Shown piece by piece: positions 1 through 10,603 of a DNA stretch of 64,000 nt (the stretch's first letter is position 1; the number at the start of each line of letters is the position of its first letter). The notes beneath the pieces are model-generated. The model did no database searches. It was not told where the DNA came from and worked only from the letters and a program-made list of their open reading frames with translations. The position numbers and the translations under genes were made by a program. Source of the stretch: Polaribacter irgensii 23-P (GTDB lineage Bacteria > Bacteroidota > Bacteroidia > Flavobacteriales > Flavobacteriaceae); the NCBI RefSeq assembly GCF_000153225.1, contig NZ_CH724148.1:1382842-1446841 (forward strand), given 5' to 3'.

Positions 1-590
<590 letters not shown>

Positions 591-597
591 GTACACT

Positions 598-627
598 TCT
601 CCCGTCGCAAGACGGGAGAGACACTCT
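598..627 (+). terminator. Hairpin between 23S and 5S (terminator-like or processing stem)
   Basis: TCTCCCGTC and GACGGGAGA form a perfect 9-bp stem closed by a GCAA tetraloop (598-619), and a T-run follows at about 625. The shape is that of a rho-independent terminator. Because 5S rRNA follows about 75 bases later, it may instead be an rRNA processing stem or a leaky terminator. Confidence 0.6.
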
Positions 628-702
628 TTTTTTATTCGTTACTTACAATATTATTTTACCATATGTTAATTTATACGGTTGAACCTAGTTCAGCTGAAAG
701 AT

Positions 703-812
703 TTAGGGTGGTTATAGCATTGGGGCTCACCTCTTCCCATCTCGAACAGAGAAGTTAAGCCCAATTGCGCCGATGGTACTGCATTTATGTGGGAGAGTAG
801 GTCGCCGCCTTT
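703..812 (+). rRNA. 5S ribosomal RNA
   Basis: About 110 bases match the bacterial 5S pattern: the block GGGGCTCACCTCTTCCCAT, the loop sequence CGAACAGAGAAGTTAAGCCC, and the 3' part GGGAGAGTAGGTCGCCGCC, whose end can pair with the AGGGTGG at the 5' end. It lies about 110 bases after the 23S end, as expected for an rrn operon. The ends are estimated from the terminal helix to within a few bases. Confidence 0.95.
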
Positions 813-840
813 CTTTAAACTGAGTAAAATCAGTTCTCTA

Positions 841-873
841 AACCTTATATCCAAAAGATATAAGGTTTTTTTG
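841..873 (+). terminator. Rho-independent terminator of the rRNA operon (first of two)
   Basis: AACCTTATATC (841-851) pairs perfectly with GATATAAGGTT (857-867) and runs into a T-tract. It follows the 5S rRNA directly. Confidence 0.85.
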
Positions 874-904
874 TGGAAGAAAATTAAGAAAAGGTACAGA
901 AAAG

Positions 905-928
905 AAGCGCAGTGGGCTGCGCTTTTTT
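905..928 (+). terminator. Second tandem rRNA terminator
   Basis: AAGCGCAG (905-912) and CTGCGCTT (917-924) form an 8-bp GC-rich stem with a 4-base loop, followed by more Ts. Tandem terminators are common after rRNA operons. Confidence 0.8.
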
Positions 929-1378
929 ATCTAATTATCCTGTAAGTAGTATGCTCTTTTAAACAAGAAGTTTTGTGGTACGTATCATGTTTATTAAAAT
1001 TTGATATTGTTTATTCTTGTTTGCAGTTAAAGTTCTCTACTAGACGGAATAGAGGAAAAGACAGCATATGAAATATGGAACGTATATTTTATTGGTATAA
1101 GATATTTGCAGAAATTTTTCATTTAGTAAGTTATCTTTATTACAATTCGGTATCCTTTTTAAAAAATTGAGCAGGTAGTGCAATAAGCGTATAAGTAAAG
1201 GCAAAGGATGATAATGGTGCAATGGAATATTTTAAGTAGTAGCTATGTACACGAGCTATTATGATTGAAATGAATATTAAGTAATTGTCAGTAAAAAGTC
1301 TTTTGAGTTTTACTCATCAAAATATTGGTTTGAAGAGAGCAGCTGCACTCTGCACTATATGGTTGTAAAGTACACACC
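929..1378. other. Intergenic gap, no gene seen
   Basis: About 450 AT-rich bases lie between the rRNA terminators and the gltD terminator. The only long reading frame (1040-1222, minus) has low-complexity composition and no recognisable features, and I do not call it a gene. Confidence 0.6.
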
Positions 1379-1412
1379 AAAAAAAACTCGTGCATAGTTA
1401 TTCACGAGTTTT
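1379..1412 (-). terminator. Terminator of the gltBD operon
   Basis: CTCGTG (1387-1392) and CACGAG (1403-1408), extended by flanking A and T runs, form a hairpin 22 bases past the gltD stop. On the minus strand it ends in a run of Ts, so it fits a rho-independent terminator of the leftward operon. Confidence 0.75.
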
Positions 1413-1433
1413 CAATTTTCTAAATAGGAAGAT

Positions 1434-2897
1434 TTACATAGGCACCAGATCACCTGCGATATCTTTAGAAGGTAACGAAGATTTCCCCATTAAAAAAATG
1501 TCTACTTGTCTTGCTGCTTCTCTTCCTTCGGAAATAGCCCAAACAATTAAAGATTGGCCACGTCGCATATCTCCAGCAGTAAAAATAGTAGGCACATTGG
1601 TTTGATATTTTCCGTATTCGGCTTTGTAGTTTGACCTTGCGTCCATGTGTATTCCTAATTGGTCTGCTAACGTTTTTTCGGGTCCTGTAAATCCAAGGGC
1701 TAATAAAGCCAAGTCGCAAGGCCATGTTTTTTCGGTACCCTCAATTTCTACTAATTTTGGGCGTTGCCCAGGTACCGTCTGCCAAGCAACATTTACTGTT
1801 TTTAGTGCAATTAGTTTGCCAGCAGCATCCTTTACAAACTCTTTTGTGTTGATCAACCAATTGCGCTCTATTCCTTCTTGATGTGATGAAGATGTCTTTA
1901 GTTGCAGAGGCCAAAAAGGCCAAGGCGTGGTTGGAGAACGATCACCTGGAGGTTTTGGCATAATCTCAAAATTAACGACTGATTTTGCTTTGTGTCTGTT
2001 GGAGGTCCCAATACAATCAGAACCAGTATCTCCACCACCAATAACAATCACATCTTTGTCAGTTGCCATAATTTGGTCTTTCACCTCTTTTCCATACAAT
2101 ACTTTGGTCTGTTGTGTTAGGAAATCCATTGCCTGAACAACGCCATCCGCGTCAATTCCAGGAGTGGGTAAACTCCGTCGTTCAGTAGATCCACCGCACA
2201 ACACGATACTGTCAAATATTTTTAAATCTTTTACATCGTAATTCACACCAATATTAACGTTGGTTTTAAATAGGATTCCTTCTGCTTCCAAAATAGCAAT
2301 ACGTCTGTCGATAATTCCTTTTTCCATTTTGAAATTCGGAATTCCATAACGCAGTAAACCACCTACGGCATCATCTCTTTCAAATACGGTAACGGCATGT
2401 CCTGCCCGGTTCAACTGTTGTGCTGCTGCTAAACCTGCAGGGCCAGAGCCAATAACGGCGATGGTTTTTCCTGTTCTGCTCTTTGGAGGTTGCGGTTTTA
2501 TCCAGCCCTCTTTAAAAGCGCGTTCGACAATATTTTTCTCTATGTTTTCTATGGATACCGGATCTTCTATAATGCCTAACACACAAGCTTGCTCGCAGGG
2601 AGCGGGGCACAAACGCCCCGTAAATTCTGGAAAGTTGTTCGTGGAGTGTAGGATCCAAGAAGCCTTTTTCCATTCGCCTTGGTGCACCATATGATTGAAA
2701 TCTGGAATTAAATTTCCCAGTGGGCATCCACTATGGCAAAACGGAATACCACAGTCCATGCAACGAGAACCTTGTGTTTTTACTTCTTTTTCAGAAAGTG
2801 GAATGGTAAATTCTTTATAGTTTTTTACACGATCTAATACAGAGGTGTAGGTTTCATCTTGTCTTATAAATTCTTTAAATCCTGTTGTTTTTCCCAT
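1434..2897 (-). CDS. gltD: Glutamate synthase, small (beta) subunit
   Basis: This 487-residue protein is the normal length for GltD, the FAD- and NADPH-binding subunit that feeds electrons to GltB. The N-terminal iron-sulfur cysteines are visible (C46, C49, C54, C58 in a CxxCxxxxCxxxC arrangement), with a further cysteine group near residue 97. A FAD-binding GSGPAGLAAAQQL lies near residue 150 and a second nucleotide-binding loop, GGGDTGSDC, near residue 290. It starts 4 bases after the gltB stop, so the two are translated from one transcript. Together they make glutamate from glutamine and 2-oxoglutarate in the cytoplasm. A terminator follows. Confidence 0.97.
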   Translation of the reverse strand: MGKTTGFKEFIRQDETYTSVLDRVKNYKEFTIPLSEKEVKTQGSRCMDCGIPFCHSGCPLGNLIPDFNHMVHQGEWKKASWILHSTNNFPEFTGRLCPAPCEQACVLGIIEDPVSIENIEKNIVERAFKEGWIKPQPPKSRTGKTIAVIGSGPAGLAAAQQLNRAGHAVTVFERDDAVGGLLRYGIPNFKMEKGIIDRRIAILEAEGILFKTNVNIGVNYDVKDLKIFDSIVLCGGSTERRSLPTPGIDADGVVQAMDFLTQQTKVLYGKEVKDQIMATDKDVIVIGGGDTGSDCIGTSNRHKAKSVVNFEIMPKPPGDRSPTTPWPFWPLQLKTSSSHQEGIERNWLINTKEFVKDAAGKLIALKTVNVAWQTVPGQRPKLVEIEGTEKTWPCDLALLALGFTGPEKTLADQLGIHMDARSNYKAEYGKYQTNVPTIFTAGDMRRGQSLIVWAISEGREAARQVDIFLMGKSSLPSKDIAGDLVPM

Positions 2898-2901
2898 AAT
2901 G

Positions 2902-5900
2902 TTATGCTGTTGTTAATTCTTCAAACATTGGTTCTTCTGTTGCTAAACGTTTTAGCGCACTTTTGTACTCCGTAGGCATTACTTTCACAAAGTTTAGCAA
3001 GCTCGTTTCCCAATCTGCTACTAAGTCAGAACCTCTTTTACTTCCGGTATATAGGACATGCTTTTCTATGTTTGCTTTTAGATCTGCAGCATCGTCGCCA
3101 GTAACCGTTTCAAAGTCAATGGTCTCCGTATTGCAAAGGCCATTTATAAAATGGTTTTCTGGATCATAAACATAAGCGATTCCTCCACTCATTCCTGCGG
3201 CAAAATTTCTTCCTGTTTTCCCAAGAACAACTACTTTTCCACCGGTCATATATTCACAACAATGATCCCCAACCCCTTCTACTACTGCAATGGCACCTGA
3301 ATTACGAACCGCAAACCGCTCTCCAGCAATTCCATTGATGTACGCAGAACCAGATACGGCTCCAAACAAACAAACATTTCCAACAATAACATTATTTTCG
3401 GCAAGAAAGTCGGCTTTTGATGGTTTCTTGATAATTAGTTTTGCTCCAGATAATCCTTTTCCTAAGTAATCATTTGTATTGCCCTCTAAAATAAACGTCA
3501 ATCCGTGGGCGCTAAACGCACCAAAACTTTGACCAGCAGAACCTGTAAAATTGATATTTAAGGTATCTTCGGGCAGTCCTAAATGTCCATATATTTTAGA
3601 TATTTCATTGCTCACAATCGCGCCAACAGCACGATTGGTATTTTTTATTGGATAGTCTAAAATCATTTGTTCTTTTCGATACAGCGCCCTGTGGGAATCT
3701 TTCAAAATGGTGAAATCTAAAACACCCTCTAAATTGTGATCTTGCTGTTCTGTGTTTTTAACAATCATCTCTCGGTACGCTGCAGGTCTGTATAAGATAC
3801 TAGATAAGTCTAAACCTTTTGCCTTGTAATGTTTAATCGCTTTATTGGAATTGATCTTATGGGTTTGTCCAACCATTTCATCTAAGGTTCTAAATCCGAG
3901 TTCAGACATGATTTGTCGAAGTTCCTCTGCAATGTAGAAAAAGAAGTTAATGACATGTTCTGGTGTTCCTTTAAAGTTTTTGCGCAATTCTTTGTCTTGG
4001 GTTGCAATTCCAACAGGGCAGGTGTTTAAGTGACATTTTCGCATCATAATGCATCCTGATGCTACAAGCGGCGCTGTTGCAAATCCAAATTCTTCAGCAC
4101 CTAATAACGCAGCGATGGCAACATCTCTTCCTGTTTTTAATTGGCCATCACATTCTACAACAATCCGGCTTCTTAAATTATTTAAAACGAGTGTTTGCTG
4201 TGCTTCTGCCAGACCAAGTTCCCAAGGAAGGCCTGCATGTTTTAGCGAGGTAAGCGGAGAGGCTCCTGTTCCGCCATCATAACCAGAGATTAGTACAACA
4301 TCTGCTTTTGCTTTTGCAACACCTGCAGCAATGGTTCCAACACCCACTTCAGAAACTAATTTCACATTAATTCTCGCTTCGCGATTGGCGTTTTTTAAAT
4401 CGTAAATCAACTGTGCCAAATCTTCAATCGAATAAATATCGTGGTGTGGAGGAGGCGAAATCAATCCAACAAAAGGAGTGGAGTTTCTGGCTGCCGCAAT
4501 CCAAGGAAGTACTTTATAGCCTGGAAGTTGCCCTCCTTCACCAGGTTTTGCCCCTTGGGCCATTTTTATTTGAATTTCTTTTGCATTTGTAAGGTAGTGA
4601 GAGGTGACTCCAAATCTTCCAGATGCTACTTGTTTGATAGCAGAATTTCTGTTGTCACCATTCATATCTTTTTGAAAACGTCCTCTGTCTTCCCCACCTT
4701 CACCAGAATTTGATTTTCCGCCAATTCTGTTCATAGCAATGGCTAAATTTTCGTGAGCTTCACGGGAGATCGATCCATATGACATGGCACCTGTTTTAAA
4801 ACGCTTTACTATTTCTGTCCATGGTTCTACTTCCTCTAAAGGAATTGGATCTAGATTGTCAAATTGAAACAAACCGCGAATGGTCATCAAGTTTTCTGCT
4901 TGTTCGTTGATGGCTTTTGCGTACACATCATAACTTGCTTGATCGCTCAAACGCACCGCTTGCTGCAATTTAGAAACGGTTGTCGGGTTTAGTAAATGTC
5001 GCTCCCCATTTCTTCTCCAGCGATATTCTCCACCAACATTTAATCCTAAGTTTTTATCAATTTTATTGTCTGGATATGCTTGCTTGTAGCGTTGGTCAAT
5101 TTCTTTCTCAATCTCGTACAATCCAATACCTTCTATTCTTGAAGCAGTATATGGAAAATACTTTTCTACAAATTGTGAGTTGAAACCAACGATTTCAAAA
5201 ATTTGAGAACCTCGGTAAGAATGCAAAGTAGAAATCCCTATTTTGTTCATTACTTTTAAAAGTCCTTTTCCAATTGCCATATTAAAATTATCAACGGCTT
5301 TTTGCGCATCCATGCCAGTAATAAAACCTTCTTTCACCTGTGTGCGTATAATCTCGTTCACCATGTAGGGATTGATAGCACTTGCACCATAACCAAAAAG
5401 TGTTGCAAAATGATGTGGTTCGCGCGGTTCTGCAGATTCAATGACAATATCGAAGAAAGAACGTTTTCTCAGACGGTTTAGTTGATGATTTACAAAAGAA
5501 CAGGCGAGTAGCACAGGAATTGGAGCAAATTCTTGGTTAACACCCCTGTCTGAAAGGATGATGATATTGTTTTTATTTGCGATTGCTTTTTCTATTTGAA
5601 TGACAATATTATCCAATGCGTTTTCGAGGCCATTTAAACCTTCTGCCTTTTTATATAGGATTTCGACCGTTTCAGCTTTGAAACTTTCAACATTTATATT
5701 CCGAATACGTTCTAAATCTTTATTTGAAATTACAGGGTTTTGAATGCGTAATTTTCGACACTGTCTGTCGGTTATACTAAAAATATTTCTGTCTTTCCCT
5801 AAATTTAAACTGATATCTGTCACAATTTCTTCACGAATGCCGTCTAAAGGTGGATTGGTTACCTGTGCAAACAGTTGTTTAAAGTAGTTTGATATCAATT

Positions 5901-7413
5901 GTGGCCTGTCGGATAGTACAGCAAGCGGGGTGTCAATTCCCATGGAAGTCAATGCTTCTTTCCCATTTTGCGCCATCGGTGAGATTACCTCCTGAATATC
6001 TTCAAATGTGTAGTTAAATAAACGCTGACGGGTCTTGATATCGATGGTTTCAATCGGACAGGTTTCTGTAGTTTCTGGAACGTCTTTTAAATGCAAACGT
6101 GTTTTGTCTAGCCATTCTTGGTAAGGTCTTTCGGAAACAATCTTACTTTTTATTTCTTCATCCTGAATAATTCTACCCTCATTCATGTCTACTAAAAACA
6201 TCTTTCCAGGCTCTAGTCTTCCGTGTTCTTTTACATCCTCTGGAGCGATTTCTACAACGCCAATTTCTGAAGACATAATAAGTTTACCACTTTTAGTGAT
6301 GGTATATCGAGAAGGTCTTAACCCATTTCTATCTAACAAGGCACCAATGTAATCTCCATCTGTAAAAGGCACCGATGCAGGACCATCCCAAGGCTCCATA
6401 ATACACCCATTGTATTCATAAAAAGCTTTGCGCTCAGCAGACATGGTATTGTGTTTTTCCCACGCTTCCGGAATCATCATCATCATAATTTCTGGCAAAG
6501 ATCTACCGGTATGCGTTAAGAGCTCTACCACCATATCCATTGAAGCGGAGTCTGATTTTCCCGGTAAAATTATTGGGAAAAGTTGTTCTATTTGTGGGCC
6601 AAAAACGTCACTTTTCATGATTTCCTCGCGCACACGCATTCTACTTACATTTCCTCGCAGCGTATTAATTTCTCCATTTTGACACATGTGTCTAAAAGGC
6701 TGGGCAAGCTCCCAAGTAGGCATGGTGTTCGTCGAAAAACGTTGATGCACTAGAGCCAGACGCGTTACTAAATCTATTTCTTGTAAGTCCTTATAATAGG
6801 GACCAATATCCTCAGGCATGATAATGCCCTTGTAAATAATGGTGGTAATTGATAGGCTTGAAACATAAAAATAAGCACTTTCAGAAGTTTTGGACTTGCG
6901 GATTGTGTGTTCCGCTATTTTACGCGCAGCATAGAGCTTTGCTTTGAAGGAAGCCTCATCCATTTCAGTGGTTTTACCCACGAAAAGTTGCTCTATATTG
7001 GGTTCTGATGCCAAGGCAATTTCTCCTAAATAAGAGGAGTCTACAGGAACTTGTCTCCATCCTAAAATAGAAAGTCCTTGCGCTTTTAATTCTTTTTCAA
7101 AAATTGCTTTGCAAAAATTATATTGATTGGTTGCTTTTGGAAGAAACAGCATTCCAGCGGCATATTCTCTTTGTTCCGGAATTTGAAAATTACAAACGCG
7201 TTTAAAATAGGCATGGGGAATGTCGATTAAAATACCTGCACCATCTCCAGTTTTTCCGTCAGAGCTAACACCACCTCTATGTTCTAGCTTTACTAGAATT
7301 TCTAGCGCGTCGTGTATAATCTGATTCGTTTTTTTACCATTTAAATTACAAATGAATCCTGCGCCGCAATTTTCGTGTTCAAATTCGGGTAAATATAAGC
7401 CTTGTTTTTCCAT
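2902..7413 (-). CDS. gltB: Glutamate synthase, large (alpha) subunit
   Basis: This is a 1503-residue GltB, full length for the family. A short propeptide (15 residues ending in HEN) precedes Cys16. That Cys starts the CGAGFI motif and would be the N-terminal nucleophile of the class II glutaminase domain after cleavage. The expected order follows: glutaminase (to about 430), central domain, FMN-binding synthase domain (about 800-1180) with the 3Fe-4S cysteines in [10 protein letters not shown] near residue 1125, and the glycine-rich GXGXG domain near 1400. It is first in the operon with gltD. Its upstream region carries a 15-bp perfect inverted repeat (7479-7517) that may be a control site. 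Confidence 0.97.
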   Translation of the reverse strand: MEKQGLYLPEFEHENCGAGFICNLNGKKTNQIIHDALEILVKLEHRGGVSSDGKTGDGAGILIDIPHAYFKRVCNFQIPEQREYAAGMLFLPKATNQYNFCKAIFEKELKAQGLSILGWRQVPVDSSYLGEIALASEPNIEQLFVGKTTEMDEASFKAKLYAARKIAEHTIRKSKTSESAYFYVSSLSITTIIYKGIIMPEDIGPYYKDLQEIDLVTRLALVHQRFSTNTMPTWELAQPFRHMCQNGEINTLRGNVSRMRVREEIMKSDVFGPQIEQLFPIILPGKSDSASMDMVVELLTHTGRSLPEIMMMMIPEAWEKHNTMSAERKAFYEYNGCIMEPWDGPASVPFTDGDYIGALLDRNGLRPSRYTITKSGKLIMSSEIGVVEIAPEDVKEHGRLEPGKMFLVDMNEGRIIQDEEIKSKIVSERPYQEWLDKTRLHLKDVPETTETCPIETIDIKTRQRLFNYTFEDIQEVISPMAQNGKEALTSMGIDTPLAVLSDRPQLISNYFKQLFAQVTNPPLDGIREEIVTDISLNLGKDRNIFSITDRQCRKLRIQNPVISNKDLERIRNINVESFKAETVEILYKKAEGLNGLENALDNIVIQIEKAIANKNNIIILSDRGVNQEFAPIPVLLACSFVNHQLNRLRKRSFFDIVIESAEPREPHHFATLFGYGASAINPYMVNEIIRTQVKEGFITGMDAQKAVDNFNMAIGKGLLKVMNKIGISTLHSYRGSQIFEIVGFNSQFVEKYFPYTASRIEGIGLYEIEKEIDQRYKQAYPDNKIDKNLGLNVGGEYRWRRNGERHLLNPTTVSKLQQAVRLSDQASYDVYAKAINEQAENLMTIRGLFQFDNLDPIPLEEVEPWTEIVKRFKTGAMSYGSISREAHENLAIAMNRIGGKSNSGEGGEDRGRFQKDMNGDNRNSAIKQVASGRFGVTSHYLTNAKEIQIKMAQGAKPGEGGQLPGYKVLPWIAAARNSTPFVGLISPPPHHDIYSIEDLAQLIYDLKNANREARINVKLVSEVGVGTIAAGVAKAKADVVLISGYDGGTGASPLTSLKHAGLPWELGLAEAQQTLVLNNLRSRIVVECDGQLKTGRDVAIAALLGAEEFGFATAPLVASGCIMMRKCHLNTCPVGIATQDKELRKNFKGTPEHVINFFFYIAEELRQIMSELGFRTLDEMVGQTHKINSNKAIKHYKAKGLDLSSILYRPAAYREMIVKNTEQQDHNLEGVLDFTILKDSHRALYRKEQMILDYPIKNTNRAVGAIVSNEISKIYGHLGLPEDTLNINFTGSAGQSFGAFSAHGLTFILEGNTNDYLGKGLSGAKLIIKKPSKADFLAENNVIVGNVCLFGAVSGSAYINGIAGERFAVRNSGAIAVVEGVGDHCCEYMTGGKVVVLGKTGRNFAAGMSGGIAYVYDPENHFINGLCNTETIDFETVTGDDAADLKANIEKHVLYTGSKRGSDLVADWETSLLNFVKVMPTEYKSALKRLATEEPMFEELTTA

Positions 7414-7888
7414 TTTCTGTTGAATTATACTCGCTAAATTATATATTTTATTGCGAAAAATTCAACATATTTTAGTATTATATGTAATTTTTGTGATGAA
7501 ATCAAAAATTACATATAAATAATTTAATTACAATAATTAAATCTTTTTAAAATGAGAAAATCATAATTATCAGAAAAATCTGCAAGCTTTTTGTAGTTGC
7601 GGTTCAATTAGGCTTGTTATTTTAGTAATTTCTTTAAATTGTCTTTTAAAATAATTGCGAAAGGTCTTCTTTGAATAGCACTTTTGCTATGGCTGATGCC
7701 TTGATACACGTATCTTTTTTTTCATTTCCAATACTTGGTTCCACCCAGTACAAAAAAAGAACACTTACTTTATGCGATGCATTTTTCGTAGTAGTGTATT
7801 TTGATTTTCTAATAGTTCCTTTTATTTTAACTCTTTAAAATAAGATGCACGAATTCATTTTTTTAAAATAGCTAAAAGTACATTTCTT
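7414..7888. other. gltB upstream region, no gene
   Basis: About 475 very AT-rich bases lie between the gltB start and the amt terminator. Apart from the inverted repeat at 7479-7517 I see no reading frame, RNA or clear TAnnTTTG promoter on the gltB strand. It should contain the gltBD promoter. Confidence 0.55.
7479..7517. promoter_or_regulatory. Perfect 15-bp inverted repeat upstream of gltB
   Basis: TATATGTAATTTTTG (7479-7493) is the exact reverse complement of CAAAAATTACATATA (7503-7517), with a 9-base spacer. It lies 66-104 bases upstream of the gltB start codon, with no gene on its other side for about 400 bases. It could be a regulator's operator or a leader hairpin. It lacks the GC-rich stem and T-tract of a terminator. 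The regulatory role is inference. Confidence 0.5.
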
Positions 7889-7930
7889 GAAAAAAATCAC
7901 ACAAACCAATTTTTAGGTTTGTGTGATTTT
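7889..7930 (-). terminator. Terminator downstream of amt
   Basis: AAAATCACACAAACC (7893-7907) and GGTTTGTGTGATTTT (7916-7930) form a perfect 15-bp stem with an 8-base loop, 23 bases after the amt stop. On the minus strand it continues into Ts, as expected for the leftward transcript. Confidence 0.85.
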
Positions 7931-7952
7931 ACAATCAACTAACATAATGTTG

Positions 7953-9251
7953 TTATTCGTTCTTTAAATCTCTTTGTCTTTTTCCTGGATATGCAATAGA
8001 TCCGTGTTCAGAAATATCCAAACCTTCGATTTCTACTTCCTTACTCACACGCAAGCCGATAGTAGCTTTTAAAGTTCCAAGAACAATAAAAGACAAGGCA
8101 ACCGCCCAAACGCCGTAAGCCAATATTCCAATTCCTTGAATTCCAAGTTGCGCAGCGCCACCACCATTGAACAATCCAATAGCTTTGTCACCATCTATGC
8201 CCCAAAGACCAATTACCAAAGTACCCCAAGCACCAGCTACCCCGTGCACGGAAGCAGCTCCAATAGCATCGTCAATTTTTAATTTTTTCTCTATAAATTC
8301 AATAGAGAACACGACTAGTATTCCACCGATTAAACCGGCAAGAACACCACCTTCAGCAGACATGTTTCCACATCCTGCAGTAATACTTACCAATCCTGCC
8401 AATGTACCGTTTAAGGTTTGCGCTAAGTTGGGTTTACCATACCAGATCCAAGTAGTAATCAAGGCTCCAAGTCCACCCGCTGCTGCTGCTAAATTTGTAA
8501 TTAACACAACATTAGAGGCGCCAATTGCATCTGCACCGCCCCAGGCTAATTGAGATCCACCGTTAAAACCAAACCAACCCAACCAAAGGATAAAGACTCC
8601 TAAGGTGGCAAGTATTTGATTGTGTCCGGGTATTGGTAAAACTTTACCATCCACATATTTTCCAATTCGAGGTCCTACTAAGAAAGCGGCAACTAATGCA
8701 GCCCATCCACCAACAGAGTGTACAATAGAAGAACCTGCAAAATCTATAAATCCTAATTTTGTTAACCAACCACTACCTTGCCATTGCCATCCTCCTGAAA
8801 TTGGATAAATAACTGCGGTCATTATAATGGAAAAGATAATGTACGTGCTGTATTTTGTTCTTCCTGCAATGGCTCCTGATACAATCGTTGCTGCAGTGGC
8901 AGCAAACATGGTTTGGAAGAATAAATCTGCTCCCTCACCTTGGAATAAACCACTCCAGAAAAACCAACCATTTGAAGTTTCACCATACATTAATGAGTAT
9001 CCTACCAGCCAATAGGTAAGGGATCCTACACAAATATCTAGAATGTTTTTCATTGCAATGTTGACCGCATTTTTAGAGCGGGTCATTCCAGATTCTACCA
9101 AGGTAAAACCTGCTTGCATAAAGAAAACTAAGATACCTGCTATTAGCATCCATAGCATTCCCATGTCTCCGTTAATTTGAGCTACTTCTTTCGCTAAATC
9201 TGCAGCTGAGGCCGCAGTAGCATCTTGGGTACTTATTAATAATAAACTCAT
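7953..9251 (-). CDS. amt: Ammonium transporter, Amt/MEP/Rh family
   Basis: This 432-residue polytopic membrane protein has the full Amt fold. It carries the signature around residues 170-190 and the two pore histidines, H178 (in SIVHSVGGWA) and H336 (in ASVHGVAGAW). The segments are hydrophobic throughout, about 11 in number, and the C-terminal tail is cytoplasmic. It moves ammonium/ammonia across the inner membrane. No PII (glnB/glnK) gene is adjacent, although Amt proteins are usually gated by PII. It lies 87 bases downstream of the porin gene with no terminator between, so the pair is probably co-transcribed. The nearby gltBD would use the nitrogen taken up. Confidence 0.95.
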   Translation of the reverse strand: MSLLLISTQDATAASAADLAKEVAQINGDMGMLWMLIAGILVFFMQAGFTLVESGMTRSKNAVNIAMKNILDICVGSLTYWLVGYSLMYGETSNGWFFWSGLFQGEGADLFFQTMFAATAATIVSGAIAGRTKYSTYIIFSIIMTAVIYPISGGWQWQGSGWLTKLGFIDFAGSSIVHSVGGWAALVAAFLVGPRIGKYVDGKVLPIPGHNQILATLGVFILWLGWFGFNGGSQLAWGGADAIGASNVVLITNLAAAAGGLGALITTWIWYGKPNLAQTLNGTLAGLVSITAGCGNMSAEGGVLAGLIGGILVVFSIEFIEKKLKIDDAIGAASVHGVAGAWGTLVIGLWGIDGDKAIGLFNGGGAAQLGIQGIGILAYGVWAVALSFIVLGTLKATIGLRVSKEVEIEGLDISEHGSIAYPGKRQRDLKNE

Positions 9252-9338
9252 GTGTATTGATTTTGATTAATGTTTTATTTAAGAGCCTGTAAAATTCCAC
9301 ACCTTTATAGTTGCTTTATTTTTTTATCAGAGCGTGTA

Positions 9339-10331
9339 TTAGAACGAGTATACTGCGGCCATTGTGAATGCAGAAACACTTTTTTGACCCGCAAATACTT
9401 CAATGGCAGCATCTTCAGAAGAGTCTAGTCTCAGATCTGTAATTAGTTTTAAGTTGTCTGTTAAAGAAACATTTGCAGTTAAAGTATAGGCAGTTACACT
9501 TGCATCTGAAGCGCCATTTGCTTGAAAAAATTCAGGTCTGAAACCCAAAGCAAAGCTATCAGAAAGTGTTTTTTGCAGGTACAGTGCAGCTCCTTGGTAG
9601 CCTGCATCTGCATCTGAAGAGTTTGAATAGGCAGCATTGATTCCTAAGAATACAGAATCAGAGAGATCAAATCCTCCTGTATAGTCGAAAAAGACATTGT
9701 CTGTAATTCCACTTCCGTCTACACCTCCATAAATAAAGTTTAAGAATTGCCCTTTGTATCCCAATTGCGCACCAAGCTGCATTTCACCACCAACATTTCC
9801 ATCAGCACTTGAGATTGCATGCGAATTTGTAAGTGCTAACATATAGGAAAAGTCATCAGAAACCTCATAGTTTAGTTTGATACCTGTGTGTGAGAACGGA
9901 CCTGCATTAAATAAATAGGATACGGTATAGTTAAAATTAACTGCTGGAGAAATAACTTCATATCCTAGGAAGGTATTAAATTGTCCTGCGGTGATTGTAA
10001 GTTGATCACTTACCTTGTAGTAGGCATATAATTGATTGATGGCACCTGCTAAGTTAGCATCATCTGCTCTTGGTCCAAAAGCTAAATCGGCAACCACACC
10101 TGCTTTTCCTTTTTCATATGCAAATACAGTATTTGCAGATCCCAAACCAAAACCATTGGCGTTTTCTGGATTTGCGATTAAAATACCAGGAGTTCCCGCT
10201 CCATCGACAAAATTAGCAGTTCCATATACGTCTACAGTTCCGCTTAAAGTGAAGGTTCCTTTTTCTTCTTTTTCCTGCGCTGTTGCAATGAAACTCACGG
10301 CTAGTAATGCTGTAAAAATAATTTTTTTCAT
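9339..10331 (-). CDS. Outer-membrane beta-barrel porin
   Basis: The 330-residue protein has a clear signal peptide (MKKIIFTALLAVSFIATA, cleavage after residue 18). The rest consists of alternating hydrophobic and polar stretches with many aromatic residues, and it ends in a phenylalanine (AAVYSF), as outer-membrane barrels do. It resembles the porin family often found beside amt in Bacteroidota. That position suggests, by inference, that it lets ammonium or small nitrogen solutes through the outer membrane. A TACTTTTG promoter element lies upstream on the minus strand. Exact substrate unknown. Confidence 0.85.
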   Translation of the reverse strand: MKKIIFTALLAVSFIATAQEKEEKGTFTLSGTVDVYGTANFVDGAGTPGILIANPENANGFGLGSANTVFAYEKGKAGVVADLAFGPRADDANLAGAINQLYAYYKVSDQLTITAGQFNTFLGYEVISPAVNFNYTVSYLFNAGPFSHTGIKLNYEVSDDFSYMLALTNSHAISSADGNVGGEMQLGAQLGYKGQFLNFIYGGVDGSGITDNVFFDYTGGFDLSDSVFLGINAAYSNSSDADAGYQGAALYLQKTLSDSFALGFRPEFFQANGASDASVTAYTLTANVSLTDNLKLITDLRLDSSEDAAIEVFAGQKSVSAFTMAAVYSF

Positions 10332-10378
10332 AATAGTTGTTTTTGTTGTGTTATGAATTTGTAGTAATTGATCTTGGC

Positions 10379-10386
10379 CAAAAGTA
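10379..10386 (-). promoter_or_regulatory. Promoter -7 element for the porin-amt transcript
   Basis: On the minus strand this reads TACTTTTG, matching the Bacteroidota -7 consensus TAnnTTTG, 48-55 bases upstream of the porin start. No good -33 TTG is seen at the usual distance, so support is partial. Confidence 0.5.
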
Positions 10387-10566
10387 TATATTTATTTTAA
10401 ATTAAAAAAGGGGTGTATTTAAAATATTAGCATATTTTTAACACATACCCTCAAAAAAATAGGGGTAAAATTAATAATTGTTTATTTTTATAGTTTTGAA
10501 TGGTAAAAAATATAGGGTTTGCAAAAAAGTAACCAATAATTTTATTATATCCATAAAAATGCATGT

Positions 10567-10598
10567 TTTGTAAAAAAAATGTAATTTTTGTACTTTTG
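10567..10598 (+). promoter_or_regulatory. Promoter upstream of truA-like gene
   Basis: TTTG (10567-10570) and TACTTTTG (10591-10598) are separated by 20 bases, fitting the Bacteroidota pattern TTTG...TAnnTTTG. The -7 element ends only 5 bases before the ATG at 10604. The transcript would therefore be leaderless or nearly so if this start and promoter are both right. Confidence 0.6.
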
Positions 10599-10603
10599 CA
10601 GCT

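Noticed and set aside
1040..1222. Minus-strand frame of 60 codons after the rRNA operon
   Set aside because: Low-complexity, Tyr/Leu-rich translation of AT-rich DNA with no start context or homology visible.
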